A DNA stretch of 64,000 nt from Streptomyces tailanensis (GTDB lineage: Bacteria > Actinomycetota > Actinomycetes > Streptomycetales > Streptomycetaceae): positions 103,461 through 167,460 of the forward strand of contig NZ_VTHJ01000013.1 of NCBI RefSeq assembly GCF_008386495.1, given 5' to 3'. Position numbers and translations under genes: made by a program. Numbering within the stretch: the stretch's first letter is position 1; every line of letters starts with the position of its first letter. Shown here one piece after another: positions 1 to 7,578 of this stretch. The notes below the pieces were generated by a model. It saw nothing but the letters and a program-made list of their open reading frames with translations. It had not been told where the DNA came from and did no database searches.

Positions 1-1
1 C

Positions 2-280
2 AAGACGGACGGGCGGTGGGCGGCGGCGTACGAGTCGCAGAAGGAGGCCGGCGTGCCGGAGGATCTGGCGGCGGCACTCGAACGCAACCCGCCCGCCCGG
101 TCGGCCTTCGAGCGGCTCGGGAAGACGGATCGGTATCTCGTCGTGCTGGGGCTGTTGAAAGCCCGGACGCCGGCGACGCGTGCCGCTCGCCTCCGGGCCG
201 CGCTGGCCAAGCTCGAAGCCGCTCGGCAGGATCCGCAGGAACAGCCGGGGCCTGTCAGCTCCCCGCCGCGTAACACCTGA
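2..280 (+). CDS. YdeI/OmpD-associated family protein, C-terminal part
   Basis: The reading frame is open from the window edge, so the 5' end is missing. The readable 92 residues begin KTDGRWAAAYESQ and continue through a helix rich in Ala and Glu to a stop at 280. The pattern 'W-x-A-A-Y, P-x-D-L-x-A-A-L, A-x-x-A-F-x-x-L, then a K-A-R-T-P-A-T-R-A-x-R-L motif' is the C-terminal half of the YdeI/OmpD-associated (bacteriocin-protection-like) family as I know it. Its biochemical role is unknown. The last 26 bases overlap the end of the convergent acetyltransferase gene. An internal ATG at 53 exists, but the homology-like region clearly starts upstream of it. Confidence 0.7.
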   Translation, partial: KTDGRWAAAYESQKEAGVPEDLAAALERNPPARSAFERLGKTDRYLVVLGLLKARTPATRAARLRAALAKLEAARQDPQEQPGPVSSPPRNT

Positions 281-797
281 TCGTCACCGGGCTCTGGTCC
301 TCGCCCCACCGCTGCTCGACCGTGGCCAGCAACCGCCAGCCCAGCCGTTCGTACAGCGCGGCCGCTGCCGTGTCCGTCGCCACCAGGTCGAGCACCGGGT
401 GCAGGCCCCGATCCCGCGCTTCGCCCACCGCCCGGCCCATCAGCAGCGCACCGATCCCGTGCCCCCGCGCCCACGGGGCGACGAACAGCCGGCTGACCAC
501 GGCGGTCGCGTCGACGGCCGTACCCGTACGCGCACTCCACAGCCCGGGCGCCGCATCTCCCGCCTCGCTCGCGCACAGCCCGACATGGCCCGCGACCCGA
601 CCGTCAGACTCCGCCACCCAGGCGGCGATGAGCGACGGCGGTGACAGCCAATCGCCGGGGGAGGGCGGCCAGATCACCGGGTAGCCGTCGCGCTCGTGGA
701 CCTCGGCGAGCGCTCGGACGCACTCGTCGAGGTCGCGATCACTTCGCTGCCGGACACTCGGAGCCGGGCTCTCACCGGTCACACTCTCGCTCTTCAC
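255..797 (-). CDS. GNAT family N-acetyltransferase
   Basis: This 180-residue protein has the GNAT fold signature. A beta-strand VSRLFVAPWARGHGIGALLM (near residues 100-120) contains the acetyl-CoA pyrophosphate-binding R/Q-x-x-G-x-G/A pattern as R-G-H-G-I-G. It is followed by a helix and the C-terminal AALYERLGWR motif typical of motif B. The substrate cannot be told from sequence. The start is a GTG at 797 without a clear ribosome site; another in-frame GTG lies at 782. The gene converges on the YdeI-like gene and overlaps it by 26 bases. It stands alone, with no operon partner. Confidence 0.85.
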   Translation of the reverse strand: MKSESVTGESPAPSVRQRSDRDLDECVRALAEVHERDGYPVIWPPSPGDWLSPPSLIAAWVAESDGRVAGHVGLCASEAGDAAPGLWSARTGTAVDATAVVSRLFVAPWARGHGIGALLMGRAVGEARDRGLHPVLDLVATDTAAAALYERLGWRLLATVEQRWGEDQSPVTIRCYAAGS

Positions 798-861
798 CGC
801 GGAATGGAAACACGGGCCTGGTCCGGCGACCAGCGGATTTCGGGCAGCCCGCCGGGGAAGA

Positions 862-1419
862 TCAACCCGCGTTCCGAATCGCCGAGATGTCGAAGTTCAG
901 CTTGATCTTGTCGGACACCAGCACCCCGCCCGTCTCCAGCGCCGCGTTCCACGTCAGGCCCCACTCGGAGCGCAGGATCTCCGCCTTGCCCTCGAAGCCG
1001 ACGCGCTCGTTGCCGAAGGGGTCCTTGGCGGCGCCGTTGAACTCCAGGTCGATGGTGAGCGGCTTGGTGGTGCCGAGGATGGAGAGATCGCCGGTGATGC
1101 GGTAGTCGTCGTCGCCCAGGGCCTCCGCCTTGGTCGAACGGAAGGTCATCGTCGGGAACTCGTCGGTCTTGAAGAAGTCCGCGCTCTTCAGATGCCCGTC
1201 ACGGTCGGCGTTGCCCGTGTCGATGCTGTCCATCTTGACGTCGATGGAGGCGGTGGACCGGGACGGGTCCGTGCCGTCGAGGTGCAGGCTGCCGGAGAAG
1301 TCGAGGAAGCCGCCCTTGACGTTGGTGACCATGGCGTGGCGGACCACGAAGCCGATGGTCGTGTGGGAGGGGTCGATCGTGTAGTCACCGGTCAGCGCGG
1401 CCAGCTCGGGGGTGCCCAT
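862..1419 (-). CDS. YceI family protein (lipocalin-like isoprenoid-binding fold)
   Basis: The 185-residue product starts MGTPELAALTGDYTIDPSHT and shows the YceI hallmarks: an N-terminal Y-x-I-D-P-x-H-T/S motif, G-x-V repeats and a central D-G-H-L-K-S-A-D-F-F sequence. YceI proteins form an extended lipocalin-like barrel that binds polyisoprenoids or similar lipids; the physiological role here is unknown. An upstream extension to 1473 is open, but AAGGAG sits six bases before the ATG at 1419, so that start is preferred. There is no signal peptide, so a cytosolic form is likely, as for most actinobacterial homologues. In many streptomycetes this gene is paired with a MarR regulator; none is seen here. 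Confidence 0.88.
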   Translation of the reverse strand: MGTPELAALTGDYTIDPSHTTIGFVVRHAMVTNVKGGFLDFSGSLHLDGTDPSRSTASIDVKMDSIDTGNADRDGHLKSADFFKTDEFPTMTFRSTKAEALGDDDYRITGDLSILGTTKPLTIDLEFNGAAKDPFGNERVGFEGKAEILRSEWGLTWNAALETGGVLVSDKIKLNFDISAIRNAG

Positions 1420-1781
1420 GACTTGCTCCTTATTGATAGGCGGGGTTCGTTCAATCTTCAACGAAGCGAACACGCTCCACCGTAGGTCTATTCCGTCCGA
1501 GTTTCAACCTTGTAGCTTCTGCGATCGTCGAGTCACGCAATGTTGATCTTCAGGGTGTGCTGGTACGCCGTCTGGGCCGTACCGCTACCCTCTGCCTGGG
1601 CGAATCGCCGCGCACGGGCGGACCGACCGACATTGTGCGACCCCTACAAGCCCCACACCCCTTGAGCAGTCGGTTCGCCTGCATGCCGGGACGGTTCTGT
1701 TCGGTCGTACCAGGAAAACGCGCCGGAGACTGTACGGAGTCGACGGCCCGGTTTGCTCGCTCGGCTTCGTAAGGTCGCTAC
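1420..1781. promoter_or_regulatory. Divergent yceI / accB intergenic region
   Basis: No gene is supported in these 362 bases. On the yceI side the direct repeat TTCAA-TC-TTCAA lies at 1450-1461, just upstream of the ribosome site, and a further TTCAA lies near 1503. This arrangement suits an operator, but the binding protein is unknown. On the accB side a TAAGGT at 1770-1775 lies only six bases before the ATG and may serve as a ribosome site (AAGG). Confidence 0.35.
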
Positions 1782-3365
1782 ATGACCGTTTTGGATGAGG
1801 CGCCGGGTGAGCCGACGGACGCGCGCGGGCGAGTGGCAGAACTGCACGAGATTCGTGCGCAGGCGATCGCCGGCCCCAGCGAGAAGGCGACCGAGGCGCA
1901 GCACGCCAAGGGCAAGCTGACCTCCCGGGAGCGCATCGAGCTGCTGCTGGACCCAGGCTCCTTCAACGAGGTCGAGCAGCTGCGCCGGCACCGGGCCACC
2001 GGGTTCGGTCTGGAGGCCAAGAAGCCGTACACCGACGGTGTCGTCACCGGCTGGGGCACGGTGGAGGGCCGTACGGTCTTCGTCTACGCCCATGACTTCC
2101 GTATCTTCGGCGGCGCTCTCGGCGAGGCTCACGCCACGAAGATCCACAAGATCATGGACATGGCCATCGTGGCCGGGGCCCCGCTGGTGTCGCTGAACGA
2201 CGGTGCGGGCGCCCGTATCCAGGAGGGTGTCTCGGCCCTCGCCGGGTACGGCGGCATCTTCCAGCGCAACACCAGGGCGTCCGGCGTCATCCCGCAGATC
2301 AGCGTGATGCTCGGCCCGTGCGCGGGCGGCGCGGCCTACAGCCCCGCCCTCACGGACTTCGTCTTCATGGTCCGCGAGACCTCGCAGATGTTCATCACCG
2401 GCCCGGACGTCGTCAAGGCGGTCACCGGTGAGGAGATCACCCAGAACGGCCTCGGCGGCGCCGATGTGCACGCTGAGACCAGCGGTGTGGCCCACTTCGC
2501 GTACGACGACGAGGAGACGTGCATCGCCGAGGTGCGCTACCTCCTGTCGATGCTCCCGCAGAACAACCGGGAGAACCCGCCGCGCGTGGAGGCCTCCGAC
2601 GCGGTGGACCGCCGCAGCGAGGTCCTCCTGGACCTCGTCCCGGCGGACGGCAACCGGCCGTACGACATGGCCAAGGTCATCGAGGAGATCGTCGACGACG
2701 GCGACTACCTGGAGGTCCACGAGCGCTGGGCCCGCAACATCATCTGCGCCCTCGGCCGTCTCGACGGCCAGGTGGTCGGCATCGTCGCCAACCAGCCGCA
2801 GACGCTGGCCGGTGTTCTGGACATCGAGGCCAGCGAAAAGGCCGCCCGCTTCGTGCAGATGTGCGACGCGTTCAACATCCCGATCGTCACTCTTCTGGAC
2901 GTACCCGGCTTCCTGCCCGGCGTCGACCAGGAGCACGGTGGAATCATCCGCCACGGCGCGAAGCTGCTGTACGCCTACTGCAACGCGACCGTGCCCCGGA
3001 TCTCCCTGATCCTGCGGAAGGCGTACGGAGGTGCTTACATCGTCATGGACAGCCAGTCCATCGGTGCGGACCTCACATACGCGTGGCCGACCAACGAGAT
3101 CGCCGTGATGGGCGCCGAGGGTGCCGCCAACGTCATCTTCCGGCGGCAGATCGCCGACGCCGAGGACCCCGAGGCGATGCGGGTCCGGATGGTCAAGGAG
3201 TACAAGGCCGAGCTGATGCACCCGTACTACGCGGCCGAACGCGGCCTCGTGGACGACGTGATCGACCCCGCGGACACCCGCGCGGTCCTCATCCGCTCCC
3301 TCGCGATGCTCCACACCAAGCACGCCGACCTGCCCTCCCGCAAGCACGGCAACCCGCCCCAGTAA
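1782..3365 (+). CDS. accB: Acyl-CoA carboxylase beta (carboxyltransferase) subunit
   Basis: This 527-residue protein carries the two crotonase-like domains of the biotin-dependent carboxyltransferase. The N-domain has the GAGARIQEGV acyl-CoA-binding loop; the C-domain has the LRKAYGGAY and GAEGAANVIF stretches. It transfers carboxylate from biotin on the alpha subunit to acetyl- or propionyl-CoA, giving malonyl- or methylmalonyl-CoA for fatty acid and polyketide synthesis. The residue that sets substrate choice in S. coelicolor is Ile in promiscuous AccB and Asp in PccB. Here codon 420 (3039-3041) encodes Ile, so this is the AccB type. accE follows 57 bases downstream, which fits the known AccA2-AccB-AccE complex; the biotinylated alpha subunit must be encoded elsewhere. 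Confidence 0.95.
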   Translation: MTVLDEAPGEPTDARGRVAELHEIRAQAIAGPSEKATEAQHAKGKLTSRERIELLLDPGSFNEVEQLRRHRATGFGLEAKKPYTDGVVTGWGTVEGRTVFVYAHDFRIFGGALGEAHATKIHKIMDMAIVAGAPLVSLNDGAGARIQEGVSALAGYGGIFQRNTRASGVIPQISVMLGPCAGGAAYSPALTDFVFMVRETSQMFITGPDVVKAVTGEEITQNGLGGADVHAETSGVAHFAYDDEETCIAEVRYLLSMLPQNNRENPPRVEASDAVDRRSEVLLDLVPADGNRPYDMAKVIEEIVDDGDYLEVHERWARNIICALGRLDGQVVGIVANQPQTLAGVLDIEASEKAARFVQMCDAFNIPIVTLLDVPGFLPGVDQEHGGIIRHGAKLLYAYCNATVPRISLILRKAYGGAYIVMDSQSIGADLTYAWPTNEIAVMGAEGAANVIFRRQIADAEDPEAMRVRMVKEYKAELMHPYYAAERGLVDDVIDPADTRAVLIRSLAMLHTKHADLPSRKHGNPPQ

Positions 3366-3422
3366 CCCAGCGGATCCCTCTCGGTACCCCTGCGGAAACC
3401 TCGTCCCTGGAGACTGACACCC

Positions 3423-3617
3423 ATGAACCTGCCTGACATTCGCGTCGAGAAGGGCCACGCCGAGCCGGAAGAGGTCGCCGCCATCACGGCCCTCCTCCTC
3501 GCCCGCGCCGCCGCCCAGACCTCCGAGGCCACCCCGGCCCACCGCGGCCGCGCCCGCGCGGGCTGGCGCCGCCTGGAGCGCGAGCCGGGCTTCCGGGCGC
3601 CGCACAGCTGGCGCTGA
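3423..3617 (+). CDS. accE: Acyl-CoA carboxylase epsilon subunit
   Basis: This 64-residue, mostly helical and charged protein begins MNLPDIRVEKGHAEPEEVAA and ends in a basic W-R-R-L-E-R-E/P-H-S-W-R tail. AccE/PccE subunits of actinomycetes have this pattern: an N-terminal I-x-V-x-x-G-x-A-x-x-E-E-x-A-A-x-T segment and an Arg/Trp-rich C-terminus. The family stabilises the alpha-beta complex and raises carboxylase activity. Its position immediately after accB, on the same strand with a 57-base gap, supports co-transcription. It is too short and divergent for domain logic alone; the call rests on pattern and context together. Confidence 0.9.
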   Translation: MNLPDIRVEKGHAEPEEVAAITALLLARAAAQTSEATPAHRGRARAGWRRLEREPGFRAPHSWR

Positions 3618-3732
3618 GGGGCTCAGGGGTAACCCGAGTGTCCAGGTCGAAGGTCTCGAACTGCTTCGGTCCGATTCGGCACCGCCCATATCGTCACCGT
3701 ACGGCCATGGGGCTCAAACAACGCCGCTCCGG

Positions 3733-4170
3733 TCAACGCCAGTAGCGTGGTGGGTTCTGGCGGGGGTCCATCGATTCGAAGCGTTGGCTCGGTACCGGGC
3801 TCAGGCCTCGAATGTGGACGAGTCGTTGGCCGTCAGCGGCATCAAGTTCTCGCATCACGAAAGGCATGGCGGCGATGATCGCCCCTACGGCCAGCGCCAG
3901 CCCGCCGACGCCGCTTTCCTTCTGCGAGTACCGGATGTGATGGATGCCGGCCTTCTTGATCGAGTCCGTCTCGTCAGGGTCTTCGAGCTGGCGTCCGTCC
4001 TTCGTCAACAGGACGTCGTATCCCTTGTGGGCTGCGTCCAAGAGGAGCTGAACATCCTTCTTGCCCGACCACTTCACTTCAGTCACGTGGTCGACCTGGT
4101 GCTGGGGCAGGACGTATCGAAGAGGGACCAGGAGCCGCACCGCTGTGTTCTCGTCGACGAGAAGGCGCAT
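3733..4170 (-). CDS. PIN-like (DUF5615) toxin of a toxin-antitoxin pair
   Basis: The 145-residue protein starts MRLLVDENTA. That acidic D-E-N at residues 6-8, the central 'W-S-G-K-K-D-V-x-L-L-L-D-A-A-H-K-G-Y-D-V-L-L-T-K-D-G' block and the spacing of conserved Asp residues match the PIN-like DUF5615/Mut7-C-type nuclease fold, whose members are predicted RNases. A hydrophobic stretch near residues 90-105 (GGLALAVGAIIAAMPF) is a helix in the fold rather than an obvious membrane span. The start codon shares one base with the stop of the upstream DUF433 gene (TGATG), so translation is probably coupled and the two proteins made in a fixed ratio. RNase activity is inferred, not shown. Confidence 0.75.
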   Translation of the reverse strand: MRLLVDENTAVRLLVPLRYVLPQHQVDHVTEVKWSGKKDVQLLLDAAHKGYDVLLTKDGRQLEDPDETDSIKKAGIHHIRYSQKESGVGGLALAVGAIIAAMPFVMRELDAADGQRLVHIRGLSPVPSQRFESMDPRQNPPRYWR

Positions 4171-4811
4171 CAGGAGGCGCGGCTTCCGCTCGGGAGGTAG
4201 CTGTCGACGTAGCGGGCGAACCCGGCTGCGTCACGGGCAGCGTCCACCGTCACCGCCGGGTAGTAGTCCGGGATTCGTTCCAGCGGGACACCGTCTTCGA
4301 GGAGCTCCGCCACTGCTTCGTACGGCACGCGCGTACCTGTGATCACCGGATGGCCCCCCTGGTTGGCCGGATCCACGGCAACGTGCGTCGTCGGGTGCAG
4401 CAGGTGTGGCACCACTACGCCAGGCCGGGGAGCGAAGGGTTCAAGGATGTCGGTCAGGGTTGCCACCACGCGCTGCCCCGGACGGTCCAGGAGGTCGGTG
4501 GGGTGTTCGTCGTCATACAGGACGATGCTGGAGCCATCCGTGACCAGTTGGTACGACGCCAGGTGGGCCGTCTCTCCCAGGCCGCGGAGCGTACCGATCG
4601 CCGTGCGGATCTTCTGGAGGGAGAAGTCCTGCCGCAGTCGTACGCAGGTACGCAGAGCCAGTACGTCACGGAAGGAGTACGCGGCGCGGGGGCGAGTGCC
4701 CAGTTCGGGCATCAGGAACTGGCCCTTGGCGCCGCGGTTGATCCGCCACGATCTGAGCTGGTTCACGGTGGCGCCGGAGAGCGCCGCGGCCATATGCGTG
4801 GAGTACGCCAT
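4170..4811 (-). CDS. MerR-like HTH / DUF433 antitoxin
   Basis: The 213-residue protein has two parts. Residues about 10-75 look like a MerR-type winged helix (SGATVNQLRSWR, then AYSFRDVLALRTCVRLRQDF). The C-terminal 60 residues carry the DUF433 signature (G-H-P-V-I-T-G-T-R-V-P-Y-E-A-V-A-E-L-L-E-D-G). DUF433 proteins are the antitoxin partners of PIN-like DUF5615 toxins, and the toxin gene follows with a one-base overlap. The HTH half predicts DNA binding and autorepression of the pair. A GTG at 4820 is also in frame, but the ATG at 4811 has an AGAGG nine bases upstream and is preferred. Codon use is somewhat less biased than in accB, as expected for an accessory gene. Confidence 0.75.
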   Translation of the reverse strand: MAYSTHMAAALSGATVNQLRSWRINRGAKGQFLMPELGTRPRAAYSFRDVLALRTCVRLRQDFSLQKIRTAIGTLRGLGETAHLASYQLVTDGSSIVLYDDEHPTDLLDRPGQRVVATLTDILEPFAPRPGVVVPHLLHPTTHVAVDPANQGGHPVITGTRVPYEAVAELLEDGVPLERIPDYYPAVTVDAARDAAGFARYVDSYLPSGSRAS

Positions 4812-4909
4812 CGTGATCACCTCTTCCCCGTCACATTCGTGATGCTTGTCCGGACCATACCGGCCTACGCCTCAGTGCAACCACACGGACCGAGAAAGCG
4901 CGGGCGAGG

Positions 4910-5110
4910 TCAGCTGAGTGCCGTTGCCGGAAGGCGGTCGGTTTTGACGGCCGTCAGCAGCGCGGAGAGTCCTTCTCGGTTCACGGTCAGTATTCGGCCA
5001 GGGTCGTCACTCTCGCGCAGGCGGAGGGTGTCGTCGGGGGCGGCGGCGAGGTTGAGGCAGTTCGCGCCCTCGGTGCTGTACGAGGACTTCTGCCAGATGT
5101 AGGCGTGCAC
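4910..5110 (-). CDS. DUF397 domain protein
   Basis: The 66-residue protein contains the full DUF397 signature: an N-terminal W-Q-K-S-S-Y-S, then G-A-N-C-L-N-L-A, a central V/L-R-E-S-D-D-P region and a final F/L-T-x-x-x-x-x-A-L-L-x-x-V helix. DUF397 proteins are small partners of the XRE/DUF5753 regulators abundant in Streptomyces (the whiJ, abaA and bldB-type clusters), where they are thought to modulate the regulator. It starts at a GTG nine bases after the stop of the XRE gene, with GAGGG upstream, so it is the second gene of a two-gene operon. No enzymatic role is expected. Confidence 0.85.
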   Translation of the reverse strand: MHAYIWQKSSYSTEGANCLNLAAAPDDTLRLRESDDPGRILTVNREGLSALLTAVKTDRLPATALS

Positions 5111-5119
5111 AGGTATCCC

Positions 5120-5971
5120 TCACAAGTCCTTGGCAAGGCGGCGGATGAAGTCGCGGCTCTTCTGGGGCGTGAGCGCGCACTCCTCCATGCGGTCGAGTAC
5201 GGAGCGGTACCGATGCAACTGGGCTTCAGCGTCAAGGAATTCGCAGCCGTGGTCGGAGTCGAGGAGGACTGTGTCCAGCTGCGGGACAGGTCCTGACGCA
5301 TAACTGATGGGCTGCCCCGAGGCCGGAAAATGGACCTGCTCGAAGGGGACGACGAGGATACGGATGTTGTCGCGCTCGCCCATCTCGTTCAGGTACAGAA
5401 GCTGCTCGCGCATCACGTCAGGGGAGCCCGCCCGGATTCGCAGGGCGGCCTCATGGACGATCGTGGTGTAGGGGAGCGGCCGCGCCGCGAACAGGATCGC
5501 TTGACGCTTGATGCGGAACGAGACGCGGTGCTCGATCTCGTGGGGTGGCAGCGCGGGAACGCTCTGCTGGAAAGCCGCGCGCGCATGGTCGAGGGTCTGA
5601 ACCAGGCCTGGCATGGTGACGACCACGCCCACCCGCATCTCGATGGCATCGGCCTCGAACTCTGCAACCTCGACGAGTGAGGGCGGGAGTAGTTCTCGGT
5701 ACTCGTCCCACCAGCCCCGGCCGCGACGCCCGGTCATCGTGGCCAGCGCCTCGACCAGGTCGTTGTCGTCGCAGGAGTAGGCGAGGGCCAGCGTGCGTAC
5801 GCGATCGTCGCTGACGCCGTGCCGCCCGGCCTCCATCATGCTCATCCGCGCCTGCTGCACGCCGATGTGCGCGGCACCCGCCGTAGAACTCAGGCCGGCC
5901 CGCTCGCGGAGCTTGCGCAGTTCGGTTCCCAGGCGTCGCTGCCTCAGCGTGGGTGGGCCACTCGCTGCCAC
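5120..5971 (-). CDS. XRE-family regulator with DUF5753 domain (WhiJ-like)
   Basis: This 283-residue protein has an N-terminal helix-turn-helix (residues ~10-65, including L-R-K-L-R-E-R-A-G-L-S and H-I-G-V-Q-Q-A-R-M-S-M-M-E-A-G-R). The DUF5753 domain (~85-275) includes M-P-G-L-V-Q-T and the closing L-D-S-D-H-G-C-E-F-L-D region. The architecture matches WhiJ-type regulators of Streptomyces, which repress development or antibiotic genes together with a DUF397 partner. The start is a GTG at 5971 with GGAGAGGAGAGG upstream. The divergent intergenic space to the 6121 gene holds two inverted repeats, and this protein is the obvious candidate to bind them. Target genes beyond the local cluster cannot be inferred. 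Confidence 0.85.
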   Translation of the reverse strand: MAASGPPTLRQRRLGTELRKLRERAGLSSTAGAAHIGVQQARMSMMEAGRHGVSDDRVRTLALAYSCDDNDLVEALATMTGRRGRGWWDEYRELLPPSLVEVAEFEADAIEMRVGVVVTMPGLVQTLDHARAAFQQSVPALPPHEIEHRVSFRIKRQAILFAARPLPYTTIVHEAALRIRAGSPDVMREQLLYLNEMGERDNIRILVVPFEQVHFPASGQPISYASGPVPQLDTVLLDSDHGCEFLDAEAQLHRYRSVLDRMEECALTPQKSRDFIRRLAKDL

Positions 5972-6017
5972 TGCCCTCTCCTCTCCCCGCGTGTGCGGGA
6001 GTGGTGCACGTCCCCCA

Positions 6018-6032
6018 CACGGGTGAACCGTG
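6018..6032. promoter_or_regulatory. Inverted repeat in divergent promoter (candidate operator 1)
   Basis: A perfect repeat CACGG-gtgaa-CCGTG lies between the divergent XRE regulator and the 6121 gene. It is just upstream of a TAGAAT (6042-6047) that could be a -10 element for the rightward gene. It is a plausible binding site for the XRE protein; binding has not been shown. Confidence 0.4.
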
Positions 6033-6060
6033 TAGACCCTATAGAATCTAACGCATAGAA

Positions 6061-6080
6061 CTATGGGATAACTTCCATAG
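6061..6080. promoter_or_regulatory. Inverted repeat in divergent promoter (candidate operator 2)
   Basis: A perfect 6-bp repeat CTATGG with an 8-base spacer and CCATAG lies 41 bases before the ATG at 6121. The surrounding 40 bases are unusually AT-rich for this genome. It would overlap the transcription start predicted from the TAGAAT at 6042, which suits a repressor site. Confidence 0.45.
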
Positions 6081-6120
6081 CTCTACTAAAGCAACTCCCT
6101 TGACGGGCAGGAGAATTGCC

Positions 6121-6450
6121 ATGACCACCGTATCCCCGGGCCTCCCGACACCCGACCGTCCCGACGCCTTCACCGCCGAGATCCACGACCTCGTCAACGC
6201 CACCGCTCCCCGCCTCTTCGCCGTGGTCGAGGAGTACCTCACCGAGGACGGCGACCGTGATGCCCACGTCGCCGCCTGGGGCCTCGCCCACGACGATGGA
6301 AGCGCCCAAGTAACCGCCCTTGACGGCGGATTCCGCATGTCGCTGCGCAACCCCGAGCGGGCCGCCCAGCTCATCTCCATGCGCCCCGGCAGTGTGGGCA
6401 GCCTCGTGTGGCCGCAGGCCGAGCCGGGCACGGGCGGTCTCCTCGCGTGA
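6121..6450 (+). CDS. Small conserved protein divergent from XRE/DUF397 pair
   Basis: This 109-residue acidic protein begins MTTVSPGLPTPDRPDAFTAE. The visible parts are a helical segment (E-I-H-D-L-V-N-A-T-A-P-R-L-F-A-V-V-E-E-Y) and a C-terminal region with D-G-x-x-x-V-x-x-L-D-G-x-F-R-M-S-L-R. I do not recognise a named domain. Short proteins of this kind commonly sit beside WhiJ-type regulator clusters in streptomycetes, so it is probably controlled by the divergent XRE protein. The ATG at 6121 has GCAGGAG eight bases upstream, which decides it over an in-frame upstream start at 6100. A terminator-like hairpin follows at 6606. Confidence 0.75.
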   Translation: MTTVSPGLPTPDRPDAFTAEIHDLVNATAPRLFAVVEEYLTEDGDRDAHVAAWGLAHDDGSAQVTALDGGFRMSLRNPERAAQLISMRPGSVGSLVWPQAEPGTGGLLA

Positions 6451-6605
6451 AGCGCCGGGCAGGCTGGGGTGATCTGAGCGCACGATTCAAGCCACGAAGA
6501 GTGATCGATATCAACCCACGGTGATGCCCGGCTTGACCAGGCCACCGCGGCGTTGGCACGATGCGGAGCAGCACACAAAATATCGCGCATATGGCTGCGC
6601 AGACC

Positions 6606-6635
6606 CTGTGGCCGTCCCTTCGGGGGCGGCCACAG
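6606..6635 (+). terminator. Hairpin downstream of the small protein gene
   Basis: A 9-bp perfect stem (CTGTGGCCG / CGGCCACAG) has extra C/G pairs closing on a TTCG loop. No T-tract follows, which is common for Streptomyces terminators. It lies before the ribosome site of the DUF3800 remnant. Confidence 0.5.
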
Positions 6636-6659
6636 ACGTGTCCGGGGAGGTTCGGTTCG

Positions 6660-7570
6660 GTGCTTCTCTGCTAGATCGACGAGGCGGGGAATGGGCAGAC
6701 GCTCGATCCTGCCCGGCCCGACGCGCCACCCGTACTCGTCGTCGGCGGGTTCACTGTTCCCCGCACCAGGTGAAGGACCTCACCTGGGACTTTCTTGAAG
6801 TGAAGAAGCACTACCGGCCGCAGTTACGCAAGGCCGAGCAGCTGTCCGATGTGATTCAGCACGAGATCAAGGGCTCGGACGTACGGAAGAATCTCCGGGC
6901 CGGGAACCATCAATGGTGGCGCGCGGCAATGGAGTTGCTGGCCTCCGTGCTCGACATACTGGAACAGCATGACGCCAAGGTGCTCGCCCGTGTGTGGGTG
7001 AAGGAGGAAGGCCTGGCCTTTGACGAGTCCGGGGTCTATCCGGCCTCTGTCGGGTCGCTCACCGAGACCTTTCAGGCACAGCTCGCCCATGAGCACTCAC
7101 GCGGCATGATGGTGCTCGACAGCCGTACGAAGGTGAAGAACGCCCCCAACGTGCACTGCGTGACCACGCGCAAGTACCGCGCGGGTGGCGACAGTCTGCG
7201 CGGCGTCATCGAGTCGCCCGTCTTCGGGCACAGCGACACGCACACGCTTCTCCAGCTCGCGGATCTGCTCGTTTCGTCGCTGCTCTTCCCGATCGCCTGC
7301 CATACGTACATGAACGACGTGACATGGAATGTGCACTGCGATGACGCCTACCAGCCGCTGCGGGAGCAGTTCGGGGCCCGGCTGAAGAAGCTCCAGTTCC
7401 GGTACCAGGACGTGGACCGCAAATGGCGGGGCGGGATCGTGGTCTCCGACCGGCGGACGCGGCAGCCCTCCAGCCTCATGTTCGGACCGGGCAAGGCAAC
7501 TGCTGTGCCTCTGCCGCTCATTCCGGGGCAGTCGGGCGCTGCAGCGGACGGTGCGCCACTTCTGCCCTGA
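6660..7570 (+). pseudogene. DUF3800 protein gene with nonsense codon and frameshift
   Basis: The C-terminal two thirds read as a DUF3800 protein in frame 2 (LTWDFLEVKKHYRP, then EIKGSD, DESG near 7020, and LLQLADLLVSSLLFP at 7250). The family's N-terminal catalytic strand is in another frame. From a GTG at 6660 with GGGGAGG upstream, the text reads V-L-L-C-stop-I-D-E-A-G-N, then P-V-L-V-V-G-G-F-T-V-P-R-T-R-stop. The stop TAG at 6672 stands where the family has Tyr. The stop TGA at 6771 is escaped by a shift near 6763-6770 into the frame of QVKDLTWDF. Two independent lesions make decay more likely than one sequencing error. DUF3800 proteins resemble RNase H-like nucleases and often accompany mobile or defence loci. 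Confidence 0.75.
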
Positions 7571-7578
7571 TGCGGACG

